A DNA stretch of 42,502 bases from Flavobacteriales bacterium (GCA_002701365.1 NZUK01000009.1:1-42502); one strand, 5' to 3'; numbered from the stretch's first letter, positions 26,621 to 35,702 are shown. Numbers and translations are program-made. Notes: generated by a model from the sequence alone, not told the origin.

Positions 26621-27028
26621 ATGAGAAAAAATAGAACATTTACTATGATTAAACCTGATGCCATGGAGAATGGATATGCAGGATTAATAATAGCACATAT
26701 TGAAAAAGCAGGATTTAAATTGATTGCAATGAAGCTGACACAACTAGATAAAGATTCTGCAGAAAAATTTTATGAAATCCACAAAGGAAAAGTTTTTTTT
26801 AACGACTTAATTCAATACATCACTTCAGGACCTATCATAGCTGCTATTTTAGAAAAAGAAAATGCAGTAGAAGACTTTAGAAAACTTATAGGTAATACAA
26901 ATCCTGAAGAAGCAGATGAGGGAACTATTCGAAACATGTATGCAAAATCAATTGACGCAAATGCAATACATGGTTCCGATAGTGATGAAAATGCTCAGAT
27001 AGAAGGAGATTTTCATTTTTCTAATTAA
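26621..27028 (+). CDS. ndk: Ndk, nucleoside diphosphate kinase
   Basis: Transfers the gamma phosphate from ATP to NDPs through a phosphohistidine; cytosolic. The N-terminal [17 protein letters not shown] contains the ATP-site lysine, and the active-site signature [15 protein letters not shown] near the C-terminus contains the catalytic histidine. A length of 135 aa is slightly short of the usual 138-150 but complete. It stands alone on the plus strand, divergent from nrnA and converging on the DUF721 gene with a 4-bp gap. Confidence 0.97.
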   Translation: MRKNRTFTMIKPDAMENGYAGLIIAHIEKAGFKLIAMKLTQLDKDSAEKFYEIHKGKVFFNDLIQYITSGPIIAAILEKENAVEDFRKLIGNTNPEEADEGTIRNMYAKSIDANAIHGSDSDENAQIEGDFHFSN

Positions 27029-27032
27029 TTCT

Positions 27033-27317
27033 TTATTTAATAACAAGACTAGAAATACGTGGATTAAAACGTTGTATTTTTTGCAACAATTCCCGTTTTT
27101 GAAGAATTAATGTATTTTTTACTTTAGGGTCAGTAATAATAATACATAAAGTATTATTATTTAAACTAATGTTTTGAGTTGCAATCAAGATATTGTAGCC
27201 AACTACATTTTCCCATATTGAAGACAATGTCTTTTCTCGATGATGATTATGTTTTTTTTGTCGAATAAAATCATCAAATAGATCAGAAAATCTTTTAGTT
27301 TTTAAACTTCTTCTCAT
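27033..27317 (-). CDS. DciA-like DUF721 protein
   Basis: A 94-aa DUF721 protein. The pattern MRRSLKTKRFSDLFDDFI ... LSSIWENVVGYNI ... LNNNTLCIIITDPKVKNTLILQKRELLQKI is the single DUF721 domain found beside recF in Bacteroidota. The family includes DciA, the replicative helicase loader or operator of bacteria lacking DnaC and DnaI; this copy is the short form. It overlaps the end of recF by 23 bp and is evidently cotranscribed with it. The role in helicase handling is a family inference. Confidence 0.85.
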   Translation of the reverse strand: MRRSLKTKRFSDLFDDFIRQKKHNHHREKTLSSIWENVVGYNILIATQNISLNNNTLCIIITDPKVKNTLILQKRELLQKIQRFNPRISSLVIK

Positions 27318-28407
27318 ATAAACCTTTTTTATTAAACATGAAGTATTTGCACTGGATATTAACTTTATTCATAATTAAATCAATACGCTGAAAATTAGTA
27401 TCAGTAATGAAAATTTGTCCAAATTGATTATTATTTAAAATTTTAATTATTTGCTCAACTCTATCGTTATCTAATTTATCAAAAATATCATCCAACAATA
27501 GCAAAGGTAGAATATTGGAAATACTCTTTAATAAATCAAAGTAAGCAAATTTTAGTGCAATAATAAAAGTTTTTTGTTGTCCCTGAGAGCCTGATTTTCT
27601 AAGACTTTGAGAATTTATACTAAAAATAAAGTCATCTCTATGAACTCCAGAACTTGTATATGTTAAAATTTGATCTTTTTTTCGATTTTGATTTAATAAA
27701 TCTATAAATGAAAATTGCTCTAATTCTGATTTATAAACAACTTGAATTTGTTCATCATTTTGTGAAATTATATCATAATATTTTTGAATATCACCTGCCA
27801 ACTGAGCTGTATAATCTTTTCTTCTTAAATAAATTCTAGTACCTAACTCCGACAACTTACTATCATATGTTGCTAGTAGATCACTATTAACTGAATTTAT
27901 GATAAATTTCTTTAACAATGTATTTCGCTGTCTTAAAATTTTATTGTACGAAATTAAATTAACTAAATAATTATTATCTATCTGAGAAAGAGTTTTATCA
28001 ACAAATCTTCTTCGCTCATCTGCACCACCTAAAACAAGTTTACTATCTAGTGGTGTAATTATAACTGACGGAAATCTACCTATATGATCAGATAATTTAA
28101 CATAGTTTTTATTGTTAAATTTTACTTTTTTTTTATTATTTAAAAAAGAGCATGTAACTTCCGAATCCACTTCATTGTCGCTCATAAATAAACCTTTAAT
28201 CATAAAGAAGTCTTCACCATTTTTTACGTTATCTAGCTCTAAGGAATTATAGTAACTTTTAGAAAAAGATAAATAATAAATTGCGTCTAATAAATTAGTT
28301 TTGCCAACACCATTATTTCCTAAGAAACAATTTACTTCATTTATAAAGTCTACCTTTAAATTTCCATGGTTTTTAAAGTTTAACAATGAAATAAATTTTA
28401 AAATCAT
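27295..28407 (-). CDS. recF: RecF, DNA gap-repair ATPase
   Basis: An SMC-like ATPase that binds gapped DNA and with RecO and RecR helps load RecA. Walker A FLGNNGVGKTNLLDAIYYLS is near residue 32; the ABC-type signature region SGSQGQQKTFIIALKFAYF and Walker B LLLLDDIFDKLD lie in the C-terminal third. A length of 370 aa is normal. It sits away from dnaA, unlike the classic dnaA-dnaN-recF order, and is followed by the overlapping DUF721 gene, a common Bacteroidota pair. Confidence 0.96.
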   Translation of the reverse strand: MILKFISLLNFKNHGNLKVDFINEVNCFLGNNGVGKTNLLDAIYYLSFSKSYYNSLELDNVKNGEDFFMIKGLFMSDNEVDSEVTCSFLNNKKKVKFNNKNYVKLSDHIGRFPSVIITPLDSKLVLGGADERRRFVDKTLSQIDNNYLVNLISYNKILRQRNTLLKKFIINSVNSDLLATYDSKLSELGTRIYLRRKDYTAQLAGDIQKYYDIISQNDEQIQVVYKSELEQFSFIDLLNQNRKKDQILTYTSSGVHRDDFIFSINSQSLRKSGSQGQQKTFIIALKFAYFDLLKSISNILPLLLLDDIFDKLDNDRVEQIIKILNNNQFGQIFITDTNFQRIDLIMNKVNIQCKYFMFNKKGLYEKKFKN

Positions 28408-28441
28408 AATTATTTATATAAAATAATACCATAAAATAACT

Positions 28442-28449
28442 TAATTTTG
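28442..28449 (+). promoter_or_regulatory. -7 promoter box of the TPR protein/ribH operon
   Basis: TAATTTTG followed by C matches TAnnTTTG(C). It lies 18 bases before the ATG at 28468. The TTG inside this box is in frame with the gene and could be mistaken for its start codon. Confidence 0.55.
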
Positions 28450-28467
28450 CCGCAAAATAAATTTTTT

Positions 28468-29154
28468 ATGAAAAAAAAAGAGACAACAGAAAAACAATTT
28501 GCAAATATAGAAGAGGGGCTAAGTAAGACTGAACAATTTATTGAAGATAATAGTAAGTTAATATCTGCAGTAATAACTGGAATTATAGTAATTTTCCTTG
28601 CTTATTATGGAATAAACAATCTATATCTTAATCCACTAAACAATAAAGCACAAAAACAATTATTTATCGCTGAACAGTATTTTGAAAAAGATTCGTTTCA
28701 ATTAGCTTTAAACGGAAATGACAATTTTGAAGGACTATTAGATATAATCGATAACTACTCCAAAACAAAATCTGGAAAACTAGCGAAATACTATGCTGGA
28801 ATCTGCTATCTAAATACTGGTGAATATGCAAATGCAATTAAAATACTTGATAAGTACAAAACTGATGATTTATTACTATTATCTATTTCTAAAGCAGCTA
28901 TCGGGGATGCTTTTTCTGAGATAAATCAACCAAAAGAAGCTATTGAATATTACAAAGAGTCGATTGAGATTAACAAAAATATGCTAACAACGCCTATTAC
29001 ATTAATAAAGTGTGCTAGATTATATGAGGTACAAGAAGATTATAGTAACGCAGTTAAATGTTATCAAACTATTCAAAAAGATTATCCAGAATCTACCAGC
29101 GCAAAAAATATAGAAAAGTACATTAAAAAAATTGAGAACCAAACTTCAAAATAA
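28468..29154 (+). CDS. membrane-anchored TPR protein, YfgM-like
   Basis: A 228-aa protein with a short cytoplasmic N-terminus (MKKKETTEKQ), one transmembrane helix at about residues 31-50 and a periplasmic tail of tetratricopeptide repeats (about 75-220: KYYAGICYLNTGEYANAIKIL, AIGDAFSEINQPKEAIEYYKES and ARLYEVQEDYSNAVKCYQTI). This layout matches YfgM-like ancillary SecYEG subunits and is common in Bacteroidota. The start is ATG 28468; an in-frame TTG at 28447 lies inside the promoter box and is rejected. It is followed 3 bp later by ribH. The function is inferred from layout only. Confidence 0.85.
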   Translation: MKKKETTEKQFANIEEGLSKTEQFIEDNSKLISAVITGIIVIFLAYYGINNLYLNPLNNKAQKQLFIAEQYFEKDSFQLALNGNDNFEGLLDIIDNYSKTKSGKLAKYYAGICYLNTGEYANAIKILDKYKTDDLLLLSISKAAIGDAFSEINQPKEAIEYYKESIEINKNMLTTPITLIKCARLYEVQEDYSNAVKCYQTIQKDYPESTSAKNIEKYIKKIENQTSK

Positions 29155-29157
29155 TCA

Positions 29158-29628
29158 ATGAAAAACTCATCTGATAAGATTCGCGTCAACAATCATTCAA
29201 TTAAAGGAAAAAAAATCGGATTAGTAAAATCTCAATGGAACATAGAGATTACTGAAAAACTCTATAATGGTTGTTATCAAACATTAGAAAGCCACGGAGC
29301 AAAAAAAAAGGACATCTACACATTAGAAGTTCCTGGAAGTTTTGAATTAATTTTTGGAGCAAAAAAAATATTAAATAAGGCTGAATTAGATGCAGTTATT
29401 GTTATTGGGAGTATTATAAAAGGAGAAACTCCTCATTTTGATTTTATTTCTAACGCAGTATGTCATGGAATCAAAGATTTAAATATTTTATTTGATATAC
29501 CTTTTATTTTATGTGTTCTAACTGACTTAAATCATCAACAAGCTTACGACAGATCAGGGGGAAAGATGGGTAACAAAGGTGTTGATTGTGCAATAGCAAC
29601 TATTGAATTAATCAAAAATATCTCTTGA
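29158..29628 (+). CDS. ribH: RibH, 6,7-dimethyl-8-ribityllumazine synthase
   Basis: Condenses 5-amino-6-ribitylaminouracil with 3,4-dihydroxy-2-butanone 4-phosphate to give lumazine, the penultimate riboflavin step; it forms cytosolic pentamers or icosahedra. Motifs: VKSQWNIEIT near the N-terminus, VPGSFELIFGAKKIL, VIVIGSIIKGETPHFDFISN and LTDLNHQQAYDRSGGKMGNKG. A length of 156 aa is normal. It is cotranscribed with the TPR gene, and its 3' end overlaps the 3' end of the opposite HMG-CoA lyase gene by 21 bp. Confidence 0.97.
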   Translation: MKNSSDKIRVNNHSIKGKKIGLVKSQWNIEITEKLYNGCYQTLESHGAKKKDIYTLEVPGSFELIFGAKKILNKAELDAVIVIGSIIKGETPHFDFISNAVCHGIKDLNILFDIPFILCVLTDLNHQQAYDRSGGKMGNKGVDCAIATIELIKNIS

Positions 29629-30462
29629 TTTATTATATGAATTTTCTAACGCTAATAGATCTAAAGAGTGTTCAAGATTGTTTTTTGCTAAAAAATTTAA
29701 TAATTGTTGGGTAGAAATATTACCAACAAGTTGATCTTGAGCAAATGGACAACCACCATACCCACTAATTGCAACATCAAAACGCCTGCAACCTGATTGC
29801 CAAGCAGATTGTATTTTGTTAAAAGAATCACTAGGATGCGAATGCAAATGCAACCCAATATCTAAATCTGTAAAATTGACTGCACAGGAGTAGAAAATGT
29901 CACGTATTGAATTGGTGTCTGAATTGCCAATTGTATCTGCTAAGGAAATAAGATTAACTCCTTTGTTTTTTATTTGATTAATGTAATTTAACAAAATTGA
30001 CTTATCCCATACTTCATTATAAGGATTGCCAAAAGCCATAGAAAAATATATCAAAGGCTTTTTGTTATTTTGATAACATATTTCAATAATTTGATCAACA
30101 ACATGTAGTGACTCCTTAATACTTTTATTAGAATTCTTTTTTTGAAATATTTCAGAAATTGAAAAAGGATATCCTAGTATTTTAATCTCATCAAATGAAG
30201 CTGCGACTTCTGCACCTTTTTTATTTAAAACAACTGCAAGTAAAGAGGTATTGGAATCAATATTTAATAATTTCAGAACATCAATAGTATCAGACATTTG
30301 AGGAACAATTTTAGATGAAACAAAACTTCCAAAATCAATATATTCAAAGCCTACTTTAATTAACGAATTAATGTACTCAGCCTTAAGCTTTGTCGGAACA
30401 ATTTGGTTTAAACCTTGCATTGCATCCCTTGGGCATTCTACAATTTTAACTTTTTTATTCAT
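29608..30462 (-). CDS. HMG-CoA lyase-like enzyme
   Basis: A TIM-barrel enzyme expected to split 3-hydroxy-3-methylglutaryl-CoA into acetyl-CoA and acetoacetate, the last step of leucine degradation. Motifs: VECPRDAMQG (the R-D pair of the active site), FGSFVSSKIVPQMSD, SLADTIGNS, GLHLHSHP (metal-binding His-x-His) and GYGGCPFAQDQLVGN with the catalytic cysteine. A length of 284 aa is typical. It overlaps the PorE-like gene by 8 bp and no other leucine-degradation gene is nearby. A related acyl-CoA or aldol lyase is possible. Confidence 0.9.
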   Translation of the reverse strand: MNKKVKIVECPRDAMQGLNQIVPTKLKAEYINSLIKVGFEYIDFGSFVSSKIVPQMSDTIDVLKLLNIDSNTSLLAVVLNKKGAEVAASFDEIKILGYPFSISEIFQKKNSNKSIKESLHVVDQIIEICYQNNKKPLIYFSMAFGNPYNEVWDKSILLNYINQIKNKGVNLISLADTIGNSDTNSIRDIFYSCAVNFTDLDIGLHLHSHPSDSFNKIQSAWQSGCRRFDVAISGYGGCPFAQDQLVGNISTQQLLNFLAKNNLEHSLDLLALENSYNKSRDIFD

Positions 30463-32317
30463 ATGAACCTATTACTTTAACTTCTGTTCGTCTATTCTGT
30501 AATCTTGCCTCATCAGATTTATTATCAAATATCGGATCCGAGTAACCATATCCTTTAAACGTTAATTGATTCGATGAAACTCCATAATTAATTAATGCGT
30601 CGTATACAGATTTTGCTCTTTTTTTAGATAATGTATTATTATAACTCTCTGATCCTACATCATCTGTATGTCCACCAATTTCAACTTTTAAATTAGAATT
30701 TACAATTAAATAAGTAGCAAATCTTTTAATTTCAAGTAAAGAAGACGCTTTAAGTGAGTAATCGTCAAAATCATAATATATATTGTCTAAACTAATTTTA
30801 TTGCCAATATTTAACCTATTCAATACAATCTTAATATTTTTATTTAACTCATCGGGGTCAAGTATATAATTTGATGAAAAAAAATCATATCCACCACATA
30901 AAACACTGATTGTAAAATTTGATGCAACAGGTAGAGAGCAAGAAAACAACCCTTGCTGACTAGATCTAATACTGGAAGATCTACTATGATCTACTTGATT
31001 AATTAAAATCTCAGTTTCAATCCCAATGCGACTAATAGAGTCAATAACTTGACCATGAATTGTTGCAACACGATTAGATCGGAATTCAAGAGGCAATTCA
31101 AAAGAATATATATCTAAATTTTTATTTTTATTAGTATTATAATATGCTGTTAACCCATCTTTAGAGACTATTAAACCAGATTCATCATAATGAGAATTAA
31201 TTGGATATCCTAAATTAGTAACATCATGAATATCATCTAAACTATCAATGTGAGCGATATATAAATCAAAACCTCCTAAGCCTTTATGACCTTTGGAAGC
31301 AAAATAAAATGTTTTATTATCAAAATGTAAAAACGGTGTTGACTCGTCAGAAGAAGTGTTAACAGAGGGCCCTAAATTAATTGGTATAGACCACGAATTA
31401 TCATGTTTTCTAGTCATCCAAATATCTTTACCACCATAACCGCCATGTCTATTACTTACAAAAAATAATAAATTACCATCTGCAGAAATTGATGGTTGAG
31501 ATTCCCAGTATTTAGTATTTATAATACTACCCAAATTATAAGCAGGAGACCATAAAGTATCATTAATGAGTGAGGAATAATATATATCGCAACCACCATA
31601 ACTATCAGGCCTATGACAGGAGGCAAAAAAAACATTGCAACCATCTAAACTAACTGATAATGCCCCTTCACTATATTCACTATTAATATTTTCACCTAAA
31701 CGAATTGGTGAATTCCAGGTATTGAATTCTTTTCGTGATATATAAAAATCTTCATCGGGAAATTCTTTAATTTGATTTCTATATGTGTAAATTAAAATAT
31801 CCGAATTAATTGGCATTGAAGGAAAATACTCATCAGCAAAGGAATTAATATCTAACGACCGAGTCTTTATTTTAAGATCTTTTCTTTTAGATTCAAATGC
31901 AAAATTATTTTGACTTATCAAGTCATGTATTTGCGTATAATTACTAGCATTAAAATTAGGATCTGATATAACATCATTAAATGTCGAATAATACCCTCTT
32001 TTATATGAGGAAGTTAGGAAATTTGCAACTGACATTCTATTTGTGTTAACTAAACCATGGATGGTGTAATTTTTAAAATAAAACATATAAGCATTTTCTA
32101 AATCACTTAACGAATAGTAAATATCTCCAACAGAATTTAAAAAATCAGACTCATTACATTTTAATTGAATAACTGACAATAATTCAATGGATTTATTAAT
32201 TTCACCAGCAAGTAGATACTTTTCTACCTTACTGATTTTTTTTTTAGACGATCTACATTTATTTTGGCTATATACTACACTAATATTCAATAATAAAAAC
32301 AATGCTAATAGTCTCAT
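30455..32317 (-). CDS. PorE-like protein: TPR, beta-propeller, CRD and OmpA domains
   Basis: A 620-aa exported protein with a signal peptide ending VVYSQ. Domains in order: TPR-like helices (about 25-90); a WD40/PD40-like beta-propeller (about 160-405) with repeated units such as GGCDIYYSSL, GGKDIWMTRK and GGFDLYIAHI, and SADGNLLFFVSNR; a carboxypeptidase-regulatory-like domain (about 417-485, VATIHGQVIDS); and an OmpA C-terminal domain (about 510-617: IYYDFDDYSL, IGGHTDDVGSESYNNTLSKK, NRRTEVKV) that should bind peptidoglycan. This is the architecture described for PorE of the type IX secretion system, but here the N-terminus looks like a cleaved signal rather than a lipobox. It overlaps queE by 4 bp. 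Confidence 0.85.
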   Translation of the reverse strand: MRLLALFLLLNISVVYSQNKCRSSKKKISKVEKYLLAGEINKSIELLSVIQLKCNESDFLNSVGDIYYSLSDLENAYMFYFKNYTIHGLVNTNRMSVANFLTSSYKRGYYSTFNDVISDPNFNASNYTQIHDLISQNNFAFESKRKDLKIKTRSLDINSFADEYFPSMPINSDILIYTYRNQIKEFPDEDFYISRKEFNTWNSPIRLGENINSEYSEGALSVSLDGCNVFFASCHRPDSYGGCDIYYSSLINDTLWSPAYNLGSIINTKYWESQPSISADGNLLFFVSNRHGGYGGKDIWMTRKHDNSWSIPINLGPSVNTSSDESTPFLHFDNKTFYFASKGHKGLGGFDLYIAHIDSLDDIHDVTNLGYPINSHYDESGLIVSKDGLTAYYNTNKNKNLDIYSFELPLEFRSNRVATIHGQVIDSISRIGIETEILINQVDHSRSSSIRSSQQGLFSCSLPVASNFTISVLCGGYDFFSSNYILDPDELNKNIKIVLNRLNIGNKISLDNIYYDFDDYSLKASSLLEIKRFATYLIVNSNLKVEIGGHTDDVGSESYNNTLSKKRAKSVYDALINYGVSSNQLTFKGYGYSDPIFDNKSDEARLQNRRTEVKVIGSYE

Positions 32318-32907
32318 TTTATATTTAAATATTTATGCATTTGTAAAGACAACTTCCACCTTGGATTTTGAGATATAAATTTAATGATTTCTGGTTGCAT
32401 GCTTTTAAGTTTACTCCATTCAGGCTGAAGATATAATAAACAAGAAGGAGGAACTTTTTTTTCTTGATCAAGTGCCCATTCAAAATCATGATGATTATAA
32501 ACCACGACTTTTAACTCTGAAGCCATTGGATAAATTTCTGGAAGAGGATGCTTAATTTTTTTTGGGGAAAGTGTAATCCAATCCCATTTCCCACTTAACT
32601 TGTATGCTCCTGATGTTTCCAAATGCATTTGATAACCTTGGCGAGAAAAAACATCAACCACATTAGTTAAGTCATGCATGAGTGGTTCGCCTCCTGTAAA
32701 AATCACAATATTAGTTTTAAAATCATTCAGTTCAGACAATAATTCTGAAGCTGTTTTATTAATTCCTTTATTTAAACTCCAAGAGTTTGGCTCATCACAC
32801 CAATGACAACCAATATCGCAACCCTGAGTTCTAATAAAAAAAGATGCATAGCCTGCATAATAGCCCTCTCCCTGAATAGACAAAAATGTTTCTTTAATTG
32901 GTATCAT
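32314..32907 (-). CDS. queE: QueE, 7-carboxy-7-deazaguanine synthase
   Basis: A radical SAM enzyme that contracts 6-carboxytetrahydropterin to 7-carboxy-7-deazaguanine on the way to queuosine. The N-terminus IKETFLSIQGEG is the family start; the cluster cysteines are in QGCDIGCHWCD (C30, C34, C37), and FTGGEPLMH and ETSG follow. A length of 197 aa is normal for this short radical SAM family. It is the first gene of a minus-strand operon with the PorE-like and HMG-CoA lyase genes and is divergent from the AAA protein. Other queuosine genes are not in the window. Confidence 0.94.
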   Translation of the reverse strand: MIPIKETFLSIQGEGYYAGYASFFIRTQGCDIGCHWCDEPNSWSLNKGINKTASELLSELNDFKTNIVIFTGGEPLMHDLTNVVDVFSRQGYQMHLETSGAYKLSGKWDWITLSPKKIKHPLPEIYPMASELKVVVYNHHDFEWALDQEKKVPPSCLLYLQPEWSKLKSMQPEIIKFISQNPRWKLSLQMHKYLNIK

Positions 32908-32955
32908 TTGATATTAATAATTTGATAAAAATAAATAAAATGTAAATTAGTAATA

Positions 32956-33459
32956 ATGAAAAATGAAAAAATAATAATTAGTGGACCTCCAGGTAGTGGA
33001 AAAACGACTATTATTAATGAGCTAAAAAAGATAGGATACACTTGTTTTTCTGAAATAAGACCTCTAAATATCGATCTTCAGATCACGGGGAATAAATTAT
33101 TAATCAGCAAACATATTTTTAAATCAAGAAAAGAACAATTCAATATTAATTGCCAAAAAGTAGCTTTTTATGACAGAAGTTTAATAGATGTTATTGCATA
33201 TATGAAATATTGGAATGAAAAATATCCTGTTTCATGGGAAAAGGATATTCATCAATATAGATATTATAGTAAAGTTTTTTACACTAATCCATGGCAAAAG
33301 ATTTATAAGCAAACAAACAATAGAAAAGAAACGTTTGAGGAAGCAAAAAAAATTGACAAATTTTTACGAAAAACATATTTGAATTTAAAATATAAAATCA
33401 TAGATATTCCTCAAGAATCAATCTCAAAAAGACTTAAATTTATAATTAATAGTATATAA
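32956..33459 (+). CDS. AAA_28-type P-loop NTPase
   Basis: A 167-aa cytosolic protein with a P-loop GPPGSGKTT at about residues 10-18, EIRPLNI as the first conserved acidic site, and a Walker B-like VAFYDRSLIDVIAYM at about 75-89 as in nucleoside-kinase-like AAA_28 ATPases. C-terminal RKTYLNLKYKIIDIPQES resembles the closing strand of that family. The substrate is unknown. Its stop overlaps the fmt start (TAATG), so it is translationally coupled with fmt; a functional link is not evident. Confidence 0.8.
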   Translation: MKNEKIIISGPPGSGKTTIINELKKIGYTCFSEIRPLNIDLQITGNKLLISKHIFKSRKEQFNINCQKVAFYDRSLIDVIAYMKYWNEKYPVSWEKDIHQYRYYSKVFYTNPWQKIYKQTNNRKETFEEAKKIDKFLRKTYLNLKYKIIDIPQESISKRLKFIINSI

Positions 33460-34466
33460 TGAAAAATATTTTATTTTGTGGAACACCTCATTTTGCTACT
33501 GCCTCATTAGAAGCAATTTATAAATATCAAAAAGAATTAAACTATAAATTAGTAGGCCTTGTAACTATTCAAGATAGAATATCTGGAAGAGGACAAAAAA
33601 AACAAGAGTCAGATGTTAAAAAATTAGGAAAAAAGTTGAATCTCAAAATATTTACCCCAACTGAATTAAGTGATACAATATTTATAGAAAAAATAACCAA
33701 ATTAAACCTAGATTTAATTATAGTCGTTGCATTTAAAAAATTGCCAGAAATTTTATTTAAAATACCAAAACATGGGACAATCAATTTACATGCATCCTTA
33801 TTACCTAAATATAGAGGTGCTGCACCTATAAATTGGGCGATCATAAATGGTGAAAAAGAAACAGGATTAACAACTTTTTATATAAATGATAAAATTGACA
33901 CAGGAGATATCATACATCAATCAAAAGTCAAGATTAAACCAAATTGTCACCTGGATGAATTATATAATATACTAATGCAAGAAAGTGATCAAATTATTTT
34001 TCAAACTATAAAAAGTATTTTTAACAACACATGTAATCGACAACAACAACAAGACACATCAGAAAGACAACACAAATATGCTCGTAAAATTAAAAAATCA
34101 GATCTTCAATTAGACGCTAAATTCTGGGAATCAAAAACCATAAAAGAGATGTATGATTTTATAAGAGGCATGTCTCCCCCTGGCGTAAAAACAACAATAA
34201 AAATAAACCAAAACCAAACAATGAAAATTATTATTACAAAAGTGAATAATTTTCAAGAAAAAGTAAATGATTTATCTAAAAATACCGCCAAAGACATTCA
34301 AATTAAATTCTTAGATAAAGAAAACTTAATTGTAACAAATGGTTCACAAATATTTAATATTGAAAAAATTAAAACTGAAAATGGCAAAGAAATTACAGCG
34401 CAAGAATTTTATAATGGATTTATTAGCAATAAAAAAGTTGAATCTACTTTTGATATTATATACTAG
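33459..34466 (+). CDS. fmt: Fmt, methionyl-tRNA formyltransferase
   Basis: Formylates initiator Met-tRNA with 10-formyl-THF. The formyltransferase domain (about 1-205) has FCGTPHFATASLEAI, the catalytic signature HASLLPKYRGAAPINWAIINGE (His and Asn) and ETGLTTFYINDKIDTGDI. The C-terminal tRNA-binding beta-barrel starts at about 210 (KFWESKTIKEMYDFIRGMSPPG). At 335 aa it is slightly long because of lysine- and asparagine-rich insertions in the C-domain. It begins inside the stop of the AAA gene. def is not adjacent. Confidence 0.96.
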   Translation: MKNILFCGTPHFATASLEAIYKYQKELNYKLVGLVTIQDRISGRGQKKQESDVKKLGKKLNLKIFTPTELSDTIFIEKITKLNLDLIIVVAFKKLPEILFKIPKHGTINLHASLLPKYRGAAPINWAIINGEKETGLTTFYINDKIDTGDIIHQSKVKIKPNCHLDELYNILMQESDQIIFQTIKSIFNNTCNRQQQQDTSERQHKYARKIKKSDLQLDAKFWESKTIKEMYDFIRGMSPPGVKTTIKINQNQTMKIIITKVNNFQEKVNDLSKNTAKDIQIKFLDKENLIVTNGSQIFNIEKIKTENGKEITAQEFYNGFISNKKVESTFDIIY

Positions 34467-34471
34467 TTGTA

Positions 34472-35104
34472 CTAAGGGCACAATCTATTAACAATCCACT
34501 TATAACCTTTTTTTTGATATAGAAATCTGTCGTGCATCCTGTCTGGCCTCCCCTGCCAAAATTCAATAGAAAAAGGCTTGACTTTATATCCTCCCCAAAA
34601 CTTTGGCTTTGGAATATCAATAGACTGAAATTGACTGTACATTTCTGTAAACTTTTCTTCTAATTTTTTTCTATTAACAACAACGGAACTTTGATCAGAA
34701 ATCCAAGCAGCAATTTGAGATTGTTTAGGGCGTTGTTTAAAATAGGATTTTGAAATTCTTTCAGATAATTTAAATGCAAGACCTTGTACACGGACTTGAC
34801 GCTGAAATTGAGGCCAAAAAAAACAAAGAGAAACATTGTTATTTTGACTAATTTGTCGTGCTTTTAAACTATTGTAATTGGTATAAAACACAAAGCCATC
34901 TTTCTTAATATCTTTTAATAAAACTATTCTACTTTGAACACCATTTTCCTTACTATATGTTGACAATGTAGTTGAATTAAAATCACTACAGTATTCTAGT
35001 TGACTAAACCAAAGTTTAAACTGTTCTATTGGAGAATAATGTAAACTATCTTTAGTCATTTTATATAGATTATAATTTGTTCTTATATTTTGAATTTTTT
35101 TCAT
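34472..35104 (-). CDS. pdxH: PdxH, pyridoxamine 5'-phosphate oxidase
   Basis: An FMN enzyme that oxidises pyridoxine or pyridoxamine 5'-phosphate to pyridoxal 5'-phosphate. Motifs: SRIVLLKDIKKDGFVFYTNY (FMN binding), FFWPQFQRQVRVQG, RPKQSQIAAWISDQSSVV, and the C-terminal FWQGRPDRMHDRFLY ... WIVNRLCP. A length of 210 aa is normal. It converges on fmt with a 5-bp gap and is divergent from algH. The first residues (MKKIQNIRTNYNLYKM) could also start at the internal ATG. Confidence 0.96.
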   Translation of the reverse strand: MKKIQNIRTNYNLYKMTKDSLHYSPIEQFKLWFSQLEYCSDFNSTTLSTYSKENGVQSRIVLLKDIKKDGFVFYTNYNSLKARQISQNNNVSLCFFWPQFQRQVRVQGLAFKLSERISKSYFKQRPKQSQIAAWISDQSSVVVNRKKLEEKFTEMYSQFQSIDIPKPKFWGGYKVKPFSIEFWQGRPDRMHDRFLYQKKGYKWIVNRLCP

Positions 35105-35159
35105 ACGAATAATGTATTATAGCATAAATTTAGTATAAAATATTTTATATATTAACATT

Positions 35160-35702
35160 ATGAAAAATGAAATTAAAAGCGGCACAATTCTAATTTCTAA
35201 ACCTTTTATGGAAGATTCAAGATTTGAAAAAACTATAATTCTTATTGTTGAATCCAACAAAGAAGGCACAATGGGTTTTATCCTAAACAAATCAACTAAC
35301 TCTTCAATAGATTTAATAATTAAAGAAATAGGTAGTGAACATTGCTTCAACTATGGCGGTCCTGTAGATACTAATCATATGTTTTTTATCCATAAAAATT
35401 CTGATTTAATCTCAAATAGTACACATATAATAAATGATCTTTATTATGGAGGTGATTTGGAGGATGTTATAACATTATTACAATCAAATAAAATCAAGGA
35501 TAATGAAATTTTATTTCTTTTGGGATATACAGGCTGGGAAAAGAATCAATTAAACAATGAGATAAAAGAGGGCTCATGGCTTATTCACGAAATGGAACTG
35601 AAAGATATCAAACAAAATCTTGAATGGTCAAATTTATTAATTAACATAAACCAAGAATATAGCGTATGGGCAACTGCCCCTAATGATTTTCACTTAAATT
35701 AA
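35160..35702 (+). CDS. YqgE/AlgH-family protein (DUF179)
   Basis: A 180-aa DUF179 protein. Family features: GTILISKPFMEDSRFEKTIILIVES near the N-terminus, GTMGFILNKSTN, YGGPVDTNHMFFIH, YYGGDLEDVI and FLLGYTGWEKNQLNNEI. The biochemical role of the family is unknown. It is a single gene, divergent from pdxH across a 55-bp AT-rich spacer without a clear -7 box, and overlaps the end of the convergent aminotransferase gene by 4 bp. Confidence 0.92.
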   Translation: MKNEIKSGTILISKPFMEDSRFEKTIILIVESNKEGTMGFILNKSTNSSIDLIIKEIGSEHCFNYGGPVDTNHMFFIHKNSDLISNSTHIINDLYYGGDLEDVITLLQSNKIKDNEILFLLGYTGWEKNQLNNEIKEGSWLIHEMELKDIKQNLEWSNLLININQEYSVWATAPNDFHLN

